From Sabulicella rubraurantiaca (GTDB taxonomy: Bacteria > Pseudomonadota > Alphaproteobacteria > Acetobacterales > Acetobacteraceae): a stretch of 64,000 nt of DNA. Below, one piece after another: positions 1 through 7,909 of this stretch. The stretch is from positions 1 through 64,000 of the forward strand of contig NZ_JAFEUU010000006.1 of the NCBI RefSeq assembly GCF_017355885.1, given 5' to 3'. The notes beneath the pieces are model-generated. The model had not been told where the DNA came from. It did not search any database and saw only the letters and a list, made by a program, of their open reading frames with translations. Positions within the stretch are counted from its first letter, which is position 1. The number at the start of each line of letters is the position of its first letter. The position numbers and the translations under genes were made by a program.

Positions 1-11
1 GAACCATCCCC

Positions 12-284
12 ATGACGCAGATCACCTCCCCCGCCGCTGGCCTGGCCCTGACCGACGACCAGCTGGACGCCGCTTCGGGCGGCATCGGCCTGGGCACCTG
101 GATTGGCGCGGGCGTCGGCCTCGTGGCTGGTGTGGCGCTGACCATCGCCACCGCCGGTGCCACCGCGCCGCTGCTGGCCGAGGCGGGCGTTACCATGGCC
201 AGCATCATCGCCACCGGTGCCACCACCACCGCAGGCCTCACCGCCTCCGGCGCACTCGTCGGAACCGCCGTCGGAGGAAGCTGA
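12..284 (+). CDS. Small peptide with double-glycine leader, bacteriocin-like
   Basis: This 90-residue product looks like an exported ribosomal peptide precursor. The first 24 residues end in LTDDQLDAASGG, which fits the double-glycine leader (hydrophobic positions and acidic residues before a GG cleavage site) removed by PCAT/ABC peptidase-exporters. The remaining 66 residues are strongly hydrophobic and rich in Gly, Ala and Thr, with several GxxxG-like spacings (IGAGVGLVAGV), as in pore-forming class II bacteriocins and microcin V-type peptides. There is no cysteine, so lanthionine or disulfide chemistry is not suggested. The gene is only 11 bases from the window edge, so its promoter and any exporter or immunity gene to the left are unseen; no exporter lies to the right. 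The leader reading is fairly firm, an antibacterial role is inference. Confidence 0.6.
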   Translation: MTQITSPAAGLALTDDQLDAASGGIGLGTWIGAGVGLVAGVALTIATAGATAPLLAEAGVTMASIIATGATTTAGLTASGALVGTAVGGS

Positions 285-375
285 AGCAGAGGGAGAGGCT
301 CCAGGGTGTGCCGGACGGCGCATCCCGGAGCCGGCCCCGCTTGCCAGGGCGGCCGCCACGCGGCACCCGGAGCGG

Positions 376-813
376 ATGGAATCGCATCTCCTCACCCAGG
401 CCGCCTCGCCCTTCCACGACCTTCTCGGCATCGAGATGGACGAGTGGCGCGAGGGCTTCGCACGGCTGGTCTGCCGGCCGGGGCCGCAGCACGCCAATCG
501 CGGCGGCATCGTCCATGGCGGGGTGATGCTCGCCCTGCTGGACCAGGTGAACGCCTTCGCCGGGCTGTTCTGCCCGGTGCCGGGGCGGCGCCGCTCCGCC
601 GTCACCCTCGACCTCGATGCGCGCTTCACCGCGCCGGGCCGCATTGGCGGGGTGCTGCGGGCGGAAGGGCGTCTCGTCACGTCTGGACGGGCGGTGTTCT
701 TCGCGCAGGGCCAGGTGCTGGACGATGCGGGGCAGGTGGTCGCCTTCGGCGGCTCCACCCACCGCTACCGCTCCGGCAGCCACGCACTGGAAGGCGTGCC
801 GGTCGAGGCCTGA
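376..813 (+). CDS. PaaI-type hotdog-fold thioesterase
   Basis: A 145-residue protein of the 4HBT/PaaI family, which hydrolyses acyl- or aryl-CoA thioesters in the cytoplasm. The diagnostic stretch is around residues 45-60, where N-R-G-G-I-V-H-G-G-V-M occurs: the HGG motif and the following hydrophobic helix with D are the active-site signature of PaaI-like hotdog enzymes. The rest of the fold follows (ARFTAPGRIGG, then a strand ending in VAFGGSTHRY). Length is normal for the family. I chose the ATG at 376 because it is preceded by GGAG and yields the usual N-terminus; the frame is open further upstream but would add an unrelated basic tail. Substrate cannot be read from sequence. Confidence 0.85.
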   Translation: MESHLLTQAASPFHDLLGIEMDEWREGFARLVCRPGPQHANRGGIVHGGVMLALLDQVNAFAGLFCPVPGRRRSAVTLDLDARFTAPGRIGGVLRAEGRLVTSGRAVFFAQGQVLDDAGQVVAFGGSTHRYRSGSHALEGVPVEA

Positions 814-900
814 CCCCGCGCCCTGATGCAGTCGCGATCAGCAATTTTCTTGACATCTATCATTTCGAGGCCGTCACCATGCCTCCCTGTTGCGGGAGGC

Positions 901-1349
901 ATGAGGATACGTCGTCTGGCTGCATTGACCTTGGTGCTGATCGGGCTTCTGGGCGGTTCTGCCACCGCGGCACCCATCACCGGCCTGCTCTACGTCCCGC
1001 TGGGTGGCACGAACATCATCCGCATCGATTTCGACGGGACGCAGTTCATTGGCGGCGGCGTGATCGGCGAGGCGATTTCCCCAAGCTGGGACGCCATGTC
1101 CTACGACCAGGCGAGCGGCGACCTGTATTACGTCCAAGAGAACGGCACCACGCTGAACCGCATCCAGTTCGACGGGACGCAGTTCATCGGCGGTGGCGTG
1201 CAGCTGGAGGAGATCCGGCCCGACTGGAACGCGATGAGCCTGATCTTCGCACCGACCTCGACGCCGGTTCCCGAGCCGACTTCCGCCCTGCTGCTCGGCT
1301 TCGGCCTGCTGGGCCTCAGCGCGATGCGCCGCCGCCCCGCCAGGCCTGA
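901..1349 (+). CDS. PEP-CTERM sorted exported protein, stop codon out of frame
   Basis: A small exported protein with a signal peptide (basic MRIRR then a hydrophobic stretch ending GGSATAA) and a C-terminal PEP-CTERM anchor: VPEPTSALLLGFGLLGLSAM followed by RRR. Such tails are cut by exosortase (EpsH/XrtA type), none of which is in the window. Between them lie two imperfect repeats sharing RI-x-FDGTQFIGGGV, at about residues 40-54 and 87-101, also conserved at DNA level. The ATG at 901 has a good GGGAGG site. In the strict frame there is no stop after the RRR cluster: translation would run antisense through the downstream kinase gene to 2181. A TGA sits at 1347-1349 one frame away, exactly where such proteins normally end, so the true end is probably 1349 with a one-base loss in the sequence or the gene. 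Confidence 0.65.
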
Positions 1350-1356
1350 CCGGCGC

Positions 1357-2634
1357 TCAGTTCCCCGGCAGGGCGACGCGAAAACTCGCGCCCTGCCCCG
1401 GCTCGCTTTCGATCGAAAGCTGTCCCCGGTGGCGCTGGACGATGTGCTTCACGATGGCGAGGCCAAGGCCGGTATTGCCCTGGGCGCGGGCGCGGCCCTT
1501 GTCCACGCGAAAGAAGCGCTCGGTCAGGCGGGGCAGGTGCTCGCGCGCGATGCCAGGCCCGTCGTCGCGCACGGCGAAGCCGACGCGCGCCCGCTCGCGA
1601 AAGGCTTCCAGGCGCACCTCCTCCGCTGCGTGCCGCAGGGCGTTGTCCAGCAGGTTGCGCGCCACCTGCGCCAGCTGGTCGGCATCGGCCGGAGCGGCGG
1701 TGAGCGACTGCTCCGGCAGGTCCAGCACGAGGCGCACGCCGCGCCGGGCGAAGAGCGGCTCCATCGCCGCCGCCTCGCTGCGCAGGATGTCGGAAAGCGG
1801 CGCCTCGCCCGAAGGGGGCAGGTGCTCCGTCGCCTCGACGCGCGACAGGCCGAGCAGGTCGTCGATCAGGCGGCGCATCCGCTCGCCCTGCTCCGCCATG
1901 ATGGCGAGGAAGCGCTGCTGCGCCGCCGGGTCGTCCGCGGCCGGGCCGCGCAGCGTCTCGACGAAGCCCATCATGCTGGCCAGTGGCGTGCGAAGCTCGT
2001 GGCTGGCATTGGTGACGAAATCGGCCCGCATCCGGTCCAGGGCGCGGGCCGCGGAACGGTCGCCCAGCAGCAGCAGGATGCGCCCACCATCATCCAGCGG
2101 CGGGTCCATCGCCAGGGCCTGGGCGGCGTATTCGCGATGCGACACGCCGGGCAGCGCCACCTCCACCACCTGCGGTCCTGACCCGGCCAGGGCGCGGTCC
2201 AGCGCCGCCGCCAGGGCGGGGTGGCGCAGCAGCGCGCCCAGCCGCCCACGTGCGCCGTCGCCGAAGGCCAGCCGCGCGGCGCGATTGAGGCGGATGGGGG
2301 CCAGCCGCGCATCCAGCACCAACAGCGGGTCGGGCAGGGATTCCACCACCGCCTCTCCTCCCGCGCGCAGCCGCCCCACCAGGGCGGCGCGCGCCTCCGT
2401 GGCGCGGGCGAGGCGGGACAACTCCTCCTCCACGGCGCCGAGGCCGGGCAGGGCGGGCAGGGGCACCGGGGCCGCGCGCGGGCCTTCCGCCGCGGCGCGC
2501 AGCGCCGCAACCAAGCGGGCCGAAGCGACAGCCCAGAGCACCCCCAGCGCCCCCGCCCCCACCAGCACGGCCAGCAGCGCGGCCAGCCCGGGGCCGGAGG
2601 AAAGCGCTCCCGCCCCCATCAGGGCCACCAGCAC
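1357..2634 (-). CDS. phoR: PhoR-like membrane sensor histidine kinase
   Basis: A membrane histidine kinase resembling PhoR, the phosphate-starvation sensor that phosphorylates PhoB. Seen in order: a membrane hairpin at the N-terminus, a PAS-like region (about residues 95-195, ESLPDPLLVLDARLAPIRLN), the HisKA box FVTNASHELRTPLAS with phospho-acceptor His212, then the HATPase with N box (NLLDNALRHA), G1 (DDGPGI) and G2 (GNTGLGLAIVKHI). No PhoB or pst gene is nearby, so the PhoR label rests on architecture. It follows the lipoprotein gene immediately on the same strand. The GTG at 2634 is the first ordinary start, but the frame continues upstream through a clear first membrane helix (RRRTALLATLLLA) to a CTG at 2691 that overlaps the lipoprotein stop as CTGA, so a non-standard CTG start is likely. 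Confidence 0.8.
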   Translation of the reverse strand: MLVALMGAGALSSGPGLAALLAVLVGAGALGVLWAVASARLVAALRAAAEGPRAAPVPLPALPGLGAVEEELSRLARATEARAALVGRLRAGGEAVVESLPDPLLVLDARLAPIRLNRAARLAFGDGARGRLGALLRHPALAAALDRALAGSGPQVVEVALPGVSHREYAAQALAMDPPLDDGGRILLLLGDRSAARALDRMRADFVTNASHELRTPLASMMGFVETLRGPAADDPAAQQRFLAIMAEQGERMRRLIDDLLGLSRVEATEHLPPSGEAPLSDILRSEAAAMEPLFARRGVRLVLDLPEQSLTAAPADADQLAQVARNLLDNALRHAAEEVRLEAFRERARVGFAVRDDGPGIAREHLPRLTERFFRVDKGRARAQGNTGLGLAIVKHIVQRHRGQLSIESEPGQGASFRVALPGN

Positions 2635-2687
2635 CGCCGCCGGTGAGGCGGCGAGCAGCAGCGTGGCGAGGAGGGCGGTGCGACGCC

Positions 2688-3836
2688 TCAGCTTCCCGCC
2701 CCGCCGGGGGACGGAGCAGGCTGCACCACCACTGGATCGCCCCCTGGCCGCAGGGCAAAGACGGCAAGGCCGCGCGACACCACGCCGCCGGGCAGGATCT
2801 GCATGGGCCCGTCCGCGCCCAGGAAGGTCATGCCCACCGGCGGGGTGCCGTCACGCACCGCTCGCGCTGCCAGCGCCGCCCCGTCATAGGCCGTGCCGGC
2901 GAGGCGCGGCGGCGCGCCGCCGAAGGCCGCGGCATATTGCCCATCGAAGCGCCCGCGCCCCTGCGGATCGGGACCGGGGAACCACGCCCCGGCCAAGCTC
3001 GGCTCGTTGCCCAGCGCCGCCTCGCCCGCCCAGAGGACGGTGCCGAGCAGGCGCGGCCGGTTCGGCCCGAAGGCGTTGGCGATGGCCGGCCCCGCCTGAC
3101 GGGCGAAGGCGGCGCCCCCGCCCAGGAGGATCGCGTCGGGCTGCGCAGCGGCGAGGCTCTCCGCCGGCCCGGCCATGTCGCCGCCACGCGGCCCCGTGAA
3201 CTGCACGGCGGGCGGCGGCAGGCCGAGATCGGACAGGGCGCCGCGCATGGCGGAAGCCAGGCGCTGGCCGAAGGCGTCCTCCGGCGCCAGCAGGGCGAAG
3301 CGGCGCGCCCCGGCTTGGGCCGCGGCGGACACCATGCGCCGCGCCTGCTGCGTCGGCGTGATACCCAGCACCCAGACCTGCGGCCCGGCCTGGGCCTCGT
3401 CGGCGGTGAAGGCGAAGACCGGCACGGGGCTGCCGCGGACCACGCCCGACACCGCGGCCGTCTCGCCCAGGGTGAGCGGCCCGGCGATGGCCTGTGCACC
3501 CTCCGCCATGGCGCGCCGCGCCGCCTCGGACGCGCCGGAGGCGCTGGAGCGCGTGTCGCGCGGCACGAGTTCGAGGCCAGGGTCGCCGCTCTCGAACAGG
3601 GCGAGGGTGGCGGCGTTCTGCATCGCCTGGCCGAGCGGGGCGTTCCCGCCGGAAAGCGGCAGCAGCAGCGCGACGCGGGTGCGCGGCACCTCCGCCGGGA
3701 CAGGGCCGGCCATGGGGGGCCCCCAGCCAGGCGCGGGAGCGTAACCGGGATAGCCCTGCGGGGCTTGCGGGGCGCAGCCGATCAGGAGCAGGAACAGGGC
3801 CCCCGGCAGCAGAGCCCATGGACGACGACGCGGCAT
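2688..3836 (-). CDS. LpoA-like penicillin-binding protein activator lipoprotein
   Basis: An outer-membrane-type lipoprotein with a periplasmic type-1 solute-binding fold, of the LpoA/penicillin-binding protein activator family (also annotated LppC or ABC substrate-binding). The signal peptide ends in a lipobox (LLLIGC, Cys near residue 21), then a proline-rich linker, then the binding fold starting at TRVALLLPLSGGNAPLG, with the typical features AIAGPLTLGETAAVSG and AGARRFALLAPEDAFG. In gammaproteobacteria LpoA activates PBP1A; here that role is inferred. The start region overlaps the divergent rsmI start: this ATG (3836) lies inside the first codons of rsmI. A GTG one codon upstream (3839) is possible but leaves the GGGGAGAG site too close. 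The downstream kinase gene is probably in the same transcript. Confidence 0.75.
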   Translation of the reverse strand: MPRRRPWALLPGALFLLLIGCAPQAPQGYPGYAPAPGWGPPMAGPVPAEVPRTRVALLLPLSGGNAPLGQAMQNAATLALFESGDPGLELVPRDTRSSASGASEAARRAMAEGAQAIAGPLTLGETAAVSGVVRGSPVPVFAFTADEAQAGPQVWVLGITPTQQARRMVSAAAQAGARRFALLAPEDAFGQRLASAMRGALSDLGLPPPAVQFTGPRGGDMAGPAESLAAAQPDAILLGGGAAFARQAGPAIANAFGPNRPRLLGTVLWAGEAALGNEPSLAGAWFPGPDPQGRGRFDGQYAAAFGGAPPRLAGTAYDGAALAARAVRDGTPPVGMTFLGADGPMQILPGGVVSRGLAVFALRPGGDPVVVQPAPSPGGAGS

Positions 3837-4699
3837 CACCTCTCCCCCCTTCCGGCGGCCTCACCCTGGTGGCCACGCCGATCGGCAACCTGGACGACAT
3901 CCCGGCCCGCGCGCTCCAGGCGTTGCGCGGGGCCGACACCGTGCTCTGCGAGGATACACGGGTGACGGCGAAACTGCTGGCGCGGCACGGCGTTGCCGCG
4001 CGCCTCGCCGCCCTGCACGACCACAACGAGGAAGCGGAGGCCGCGCCGCTCGTCAAGCGAATGCTGGCCGGCGAAAAATTGGCATTGGTGAGCGATGCCG
4101 GCACACCCTTGATGAGCGACCCCGGCTACCGCCTGGTGCGCGCTGCCATCGCGGCTGGCGTGGCGGTGACGGGCATCCCCGGGCCCAACGCGGCGGTGCT
4201 GGCGCTGACCTTGTCCGGCCTTCCGCCGCATCCCTTCCTGTTTCTCGGCTTCCTGCCTGCGCGTGGCGGCCCGCGCGAGGCCGAACTCGGCCGTCTGCGC
4301 GCCGCCGAGACGGCGGGTCTTTCCGCGACGCTGCTCTTCTACGAGGCGCCGCACCGCGCGGCGGAGACGCTGGCGGCGCTGCGCGACGCGCTGGGGGCCG
4401 ACCGGCCGGCCGCGCTGGCGCGCGAGCTCACCAAGCGCTTCGAGGAGGTGCGGCGGGGGACGCTTGCCGAACTCGCGGCGCATTACGAGGCGCACCCGGC
4501 GCGGGGCGAGGTGGTGCTGGTGGTGGGCCCCGCCCCGCCGCCCGATGCCCCGGCGGAGGAGACGCTGGACGCGCTGCTGCGCCGCGCGATGGAGACGCTG
4601 TCCCTGCGCGACGCCGCCGCGCATGTCGCCGCCGCCACGGGAATGCCGCGCAAGCAGGTCTATGCCCGCGCGCTGGAGATCGGGAAGGGCGCGGGGTGA
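3818..4699 (+). CDS. rsmI: 16S rRNA (cytidine1402-2'-O)-methyltransferase
   Basis: RsmI methylates the 2'-hydroxyl of C1402 in 16S rRNA with S-adenosylmethionine, fine-tuning the P site. The 293-residue product shows the SAM-binding tetrapyrrole-methylase fold: LTLVATPIGNLDDIPARAL near residue 16, the CEDTR motif near 45, LVSDAGTPLMSDPG near 88, GPNAAVLALTLSGL near 123, and the RsmI-specific FYEAPHR near 176 and ELTKRFEEVRRG near 208. The C-terminus has the usual small helical domain ending in ARALEIGKGAG. Length is normal. The ATG at 3818 is the only start giving the family N-terminus; it overlaps the start of the divergent lipoprotein gene by about 19 bases, an arrangement often kept between rsmI and the lpoA-like gene, although there the two normally do not overlap. 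Confidence 0.93.
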   Translation: MDDDAASPLPPSGGLTLVATPIGNLDDIPARALQALRGADTVLCEDTRVTAKLLARHGVAARLAALHDHNEEAEAAPLVKRMLAGEKLALVSDAGTPLMSDPGYRLVRAAIAAGVAVTGIPGPNAAVLALTLSGLPPHPFLFLGFLPARGGPREAELGRLRAAETAGLSATLLFYEAPHRAAETLAALRDALGADRPAALARELTKRFEEVRRGTLAELAAHYEAHPARGEVVLVVGPAPPPDAPAEETLDALLRRAMETLSLRDAAAHVAAATGMPRKQVYARALEIGKGAG

Positions 4700-5001
4700 G
4701 GCGGCGCGTCCTGTGGATGAACCTGCTCTTCGCGGCCGGGCTGGCGCTGATCCTGCCCTGGTTCGCCGCCGGCGTGCTGGCGCATCGCTGGAAGGCGGCG
4801 CGCGGCACGGCCTGGGCGACGCAGCACGCCTATGCGGCGCGCACCTTCTGGATCGGCGTGGTGGGGCTGGTGGCGGGGGCGGTGTCCGGGCTTTGGCCCA
4901 TCCTGGTGCTGGCCTGGCTGTGGTGCGCGGCGCGCGTCACGCGGCAATTCATGTTCTGGGAAAGCGAGGATTGGGTGGCCGATCCGGGGCGTTTCCTGTG
5001 A
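4696..5001 (+). CDS. Small inner-membrane protein, unknown
   Basis: A 101-residue membrane protein I do not recognise by name. It starts at a GTG overlapping the rsmI stop as GTGA. Hydrophobic segments lie at about residues 6-27 (MNLLFAAGLALILPWFAAGV) and 50-80 (FWIGVVGLVAGAV and then WPILVLAWLWCAAR), so two or three membrane passes are expected, with arginines between. The tail FMFWESEDWVADPGRFL is aromatic and acidic. Proteins of this size and shape in many bacteria carry a DUF4870-like tic20 fold, which is one possibility but not proven here. In most alphaproteobacteria yraN follows rsmI; here this gene and the MOSC gene take that place, both coupled by 4-base overlaps, so the three are likely co-translated. 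Confidence 0.6.
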   Translation: MRRRVLWMNLLFAAGLALILPWFAAGVLAHRWKAARGTAWATQHAYAARTFWIGVVGLVAGAVSGLWPILVLAWLWCAARVTRQFMFWESEDWVADPGRFL

Positions 5002-5504
5002 GCGGCGGCTTCCCGCCCGGCTCGCCGCTGGCGCGGCTGCTGGAAGGTCCGATCGCGCCGGGAAGGCTGCTGTGGATCGGGCTTCGCCCCGAGCGCCGCG
5101 CGCCGGTCGTACCCGTGTCCGAGGCGCTGCTGGTGGCCGGGCGCGGCGTGGAGGGTGACCGGTATCGCGGCACGGGCAAGGCGAACCGGCAGGTGACGAT
5201 CCTGGCGCGCGAGCACCTGGACGCCATCGCCTCCTTCCTGCACCGCGACGCGATCGCGCCCGAGGCGCTGCGCCGCAACCTGCTGGTGGAAGGCGTGAAT
5301 TTGCTGGCGCTGAAGGGACGGCGCTTCCGCATCGGCGCGGCGCTGCTGGAGCACTCCGGCGAGTGCCACCCGTGCTCGCGCATGGAGGAGGTGCTGGGGC
5401 CGGGCGGCTACAACGCCACGCGCGGCCAGGGCGGAATCACCGCGCGGGTGATCGAGGGCAGCGTGGTACGGGTGGGTGATGAGGTAGAGGTGGCCGAGGC
5501 ATAG
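4998..5504 (+). CDS. MOSC domain protein
   Basis: A 168-residue stand-alone MOSC (molybdenum cofactor sulfurase C-terminal) protein, of the YiiM/YuaD-like group that binds a sulfur-carrying cysteine and is linked to molybdenum-cofactor sulfuration or reductive detoxification. Seen: GVEGDRYRG near residue 52, TILAREHLDAI near 67, RRNLLVEGVNL near 93, and the conserved cysteine motif SGECHPCSRME near 120 followed by RGQGGITARVIEGSVVRVGD. Two cysteines of this motif are intact. The GTG start at 4998 overlaps the previous stop as GTGA. No molybdenum-enzyme genes are near, so its partner is unknown. The family call is firm; the exact role is not. Confidence 0.85.
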   Translation: MSGGFPPGSPLARLLEGPIAPGRLLWIGLRPERRAPVVPVSEALLVAGRGVEGDRYRGTGKANRQVTILAREHLDAIASFLHRDAIAPEALRRNLLVEGVNLLALKGRRFRIGAALLEHSGECHPCSRMEEVLGPGGYNATRGQGGITARVIEGSVVRVGDEVEVAEA

Positions 5505-5533
5505 GGCACGGTGCGTTTTGGAGGAAATCTCGC

Positions 5534-6208
5534 ATGATTCCACGCCCGCTCGACGCCGTGATCTTCGACATGGATGGGCTGCTCCTCGATACGGAGACGC
5601 TGTATCGGCAGGCAATCGTCTCCTCCTGCGCCAGCCAGGGCCACGAGATGCCGGGTCATCTCCATCTCAGCCTGATCGGCACGCCCCAGGAGGCTGGCGA
5701 CGCATTGCTCCGTGGCCATTTCGGCCTCACCTTCGACCTCGACGCCTACCATGCGGCCTGTGCCCAACATTTCGACAGATTATGCGAGGCTTCGGTGCCG
5801 CTGCGGCCCGGAGCGCTGGAGCTGCTCGGCTATCTGAAGGCCAACGACATTCCGATGGCGGTCGCGACCTCGACCACGCGAAGCCGTGCGGAGCCTCGCC
5901 TCGCACGCGCAGGCATCCTCGACTTCTTCCATGGCTTGGTCACGCGCAGCGACGTGCGGCGCGGCAAGCCGCATCCGGATAGCTTTCTGGCCGCCGCCGC
6001 CGCGTTGCAGGCCCGGCCCGGCCACTGCCTTGCGCTCGAGGACTCGCATAATGGCGTCCGCGCCGCGGCAGCTGCGGGAATGGCAACGGTCATGATCCCC
6101 GACCTGCTCGCCCCGACCCCGGAGATCGAGAGGCTTTGCGTCACGGTGTGGCCCAGCTTGCTGGAGGTCCTGCATCGCCTCGAGCTGGTCGGCGCCACGC
6201 GCGGCTGA
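5534..6208 (+). CDS. HAD-superfamily phosphatase (beta-phosphoglucomutase-like)
   Basis: A 224-residue HAD hydrolase of subfamily IA with a helical cap. Motif I is FDMDGLLLDTE near residue 11 (nucleophile D in DMD), motif II is VATSTTRSRAE near 110, motif III lysine lies in RRGKPHPDSF near 143, and motif IV is LALEDSHNGVRAA near 166. This pattern matches phosphoglycolate phosphatase / beta-phosphoglucomutase-like proteins acting on small sugar phosphates. It is a separate transcription unit: the start has a strong GGAGGAAA site 29 bases after the MOSC gene stop. Codon use is slightly less GC-biased than its neighbours, for example in the first third, which may hint at a different history. Substrate cannot be assigned. 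Confidence 0.85.
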   Translation: MIPRPLDAVIFDMDGLLLDTETLYRQAIVSSCASQGHEMPGHLHLSLIGTPQEAGDALLRGHFGLTFDLDAYHAACAQHFDRLCEASVPLRPGALELLGYLKANDIPMAVATSTTRSRAEPRLARAGILDFFHGLVTRSDVRRGKPHPDSFLAAAAALQARPGHCLALEDSHNGVRAAAAAGMATVMIPDLLAPTPEIERLCVTVWPSLLEVLHRLELVGATRG

Positions 6209-6237
6209 GGCTTTGTGGGCGGCTGCGCGTGTGCCGG

Positions 6238-7899
6238 CTATGCCTTCGGCAGCCGCACGGTGAATTTCGCGCCCAGCACCTTGCCATCGGCGCTGCGGCG
6301 GTTCTCGGCGGTGATGCGGCCGCGCAGGCCTTCGATGATCTGCTTGGAAATGGACAGGCCCAGGCCGGAATGCTGGCCGAAGCGCTCGCCGCGCGGGCGT
6401 TCGGAGTAGAAGCGGTCGAAGATGCCGTCCAGCTTGGCCTCGGGGATGCCGGGGCCTTCATCCTCCACCACCACTTCCACCTCCGCCCCCGCCGCGCGCG
6501 CGCGGATGGTGACGGTGCCCTCCTCCGGCGAGAAGGAGACGGCGTTGCCCATCAGGTTGCGGAACACCTGTACCAAGCGGTCCTCCACCCCCAGCACGGT
6601 GAGGCGCGCCGGTACTTCCAGCGCCATCACCGGGTCCTTCTCGCGCCGCGTGGCGTTGTGAAGCTCCACCAGCACGGAGAGCATGGGTGAAAGCTCCACC
6701 GGCTCCGCCACCGCGCGCGACAATTCCGCATCCACCTTGGAGGAGTCGCTGATATCGCCGATCAGCCGGTCCATCCGCACCGCATCCTCGGCGATGATGG
6801 CCAGCAGCCGGGAGCGCTGGTTCGGGTCCTCCACGCGGCGCAGCGTCTCGATGGCGCTGCGCACGCTGGTCAGCGGGTTCTTCAGCTCGTGCGCCACGTC
6901 GGCGGCGAAGCGCTCATTGGCGTCGATGCGGGCCCAGAGTGCGCGCGCGGCGGCCTGGAGGTCACGGGCCAGGATGCCGATCTCGTCGTCGCGCGCGCGC
7001 AGGTGGCGCGGCACGGAGCCACCGCGGCCGCGCCCTTGGCGCATCTCCGCCGCCGCGCCGGCCAGTTGCAGGATGGGTCGCGCGAGGGTGCGGGTGAGGA
7101 AGAGCGACACGCCCACCGTCAGCACCAGCGCCAGAAAGAAGAGGCCGAGCACGGAGACGCGGATCTCCAGCAGCCGCGCATCCACCTCGCGCGCCTCGCG
7201 CGTCAGCAGCACGATGCCGAGATTCTGCCCGCCGCGTCGCGCCGGCTCCGCCACGCTGACCAGGAGGCGCCCTTCCGGCGTGCGGCGGATATAGGGGGCG
7301 ACACCGCCCTCCAGCGCCAGGCGCAGCTCCGCCTGCCGCTCCGGCCCGAGGTCGGGCTGCCACTCGAAGCTCTGCGCGGCGGGCGAACGGTCCAGCGTGA
7401 CGTCGGAGCGGCGCGGGCGCGGAACCAGGGCGGAGACCTGCTCGGCCAGGGTGGAGAGGCGCTGGCCCCAACCGCCGGGCACGGCGGGGGCGGGCAGCGG
7501 CTCGGCGATCACCGTGCCGCCCGCCCCCTCGCGCACGCGCGAATCGGCGATGACGAGGCCGGCCGCGTCGAAGATGCGCGCCTGGGTGGCCGGCGACGGC
7601 TCGACGAGGCGGCGCAGCAGCGGCCGCGCCTGCTCGGGCACCAGCGTCGCGCGGTCATCCTGCACGCGCACCGCGGCCTCGGCGATGGCGCCGGCATAGA
7701 TGCGCGCCTGGGTGCGCATCGCCTCCACCTCGGCGGCGAGCAGCCCGTCCTGGTACTGGTCGAGATAAAGCAGCGCCGCCGCCAGCAGCGCCGGCGGCAG
7801 GGCATTCACCAGCAGGATGCGGCGCAGCAGCGGCGAGACGAGACGCCGCCGTGCGGGCGGCGCCGCGTCCGGCTTCAGGAGAGGCGCGATCTCGGACAT
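6238..7899 (-). CDS. ChvG-like sensor histidine kinase, without neighbouring ChvI
   Basis: A 553-residue membrane histidine kinase of the ChvG/ExoS type, which senses acid or envelope stress through a periplasmic domain. Seen: first membrane helix at about 25-46 with the family motif LLYLDQYQDGLLAAE, periplasmic stimulus-sensing domain about 50-245, second helix about 246-270, HAMP, HisKA box FAADVAHELKNPLTS with His337, and the HATPase (NLMGNAVSFSPEEGTV; EDEGPGIP; FGQHSGLGLSISKQI). In most alphaproteobacteria chvG sits behind chvI and before hprK; here neither is next to it. Instead it lies 10 bases downstream of tctA on the same strand and is probably co-transcribed with it. It may still be the orthologue with ChvI elsewhere, or have been recruited to the Tct locus. 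Confidence 0.8.
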   Translation of the reverse strand: MSEIAPLLKPDAAPPARRRLVSPLLRRILLVNALPPALLAAALLYLDQYQDGLLAAEVEAMRTQARIYAGAIAEAAVRVQDDRATLVPEQARPLLRRLVEPSPATQARIFDAAGLVIADSRVREGAGGTVIAEPLPAPAVPGGWGQRLSTLAEQVSALVPRPRRSDVTLDRSPAAQSFEWQPDLGPERQAELRLALEGGVAPYIRRTPEGRLLVSVAEPARRGGQNLGIVLLTREAREVDARLLEIRVSVLGLFFLALVLTVGVSLFLTRTLARPILQLAGAAAEMRQGRGRGGSVPRHLRARDDEIGILARDLQAAARALWARIDANERFAADVAHELKNPLTSVRSAIETLRRVEDPNQRSRLLAIIAEDAVRMDRLIGDISDSSKVDAELSRAVAEPVELSPMLSVLVELHNATRREKDPVMALEVPARLTVLGVEDRLVQVFRNLMGNAVSFSPEEGTVTIRARAAGAEVEVVVEDEGPGIPEAKLDGIFDRFYSERPRGERFGQHSGLGLSISKQIIEGLRGRITAENRRSADGKVLGAKFTVRLPKA

Positions 7900-7909
7900 G
7901 CCGGATGGG

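Noticed and set aside
1442-3199. Long open frames on the plus strand across the kinase and lipoprotein genes
   Set aside because: They are rich in Arg, Ala and Ser without motifs, have no ribosome site, and mirror confident genes on the minus strand. GC-rich DNA leaves such frames open by chance; the same holds for many long frames in the window.
6238-7899. Kinase as TctE of a TctDE system controlling tctA
   Set aside because: Its N-terminal sensor pattern (LLYLDQYQDGLL, stimulus-sensing domain) is ChvG-like, and no TctD-type regulator is next to it. The position is still reported as a finding.
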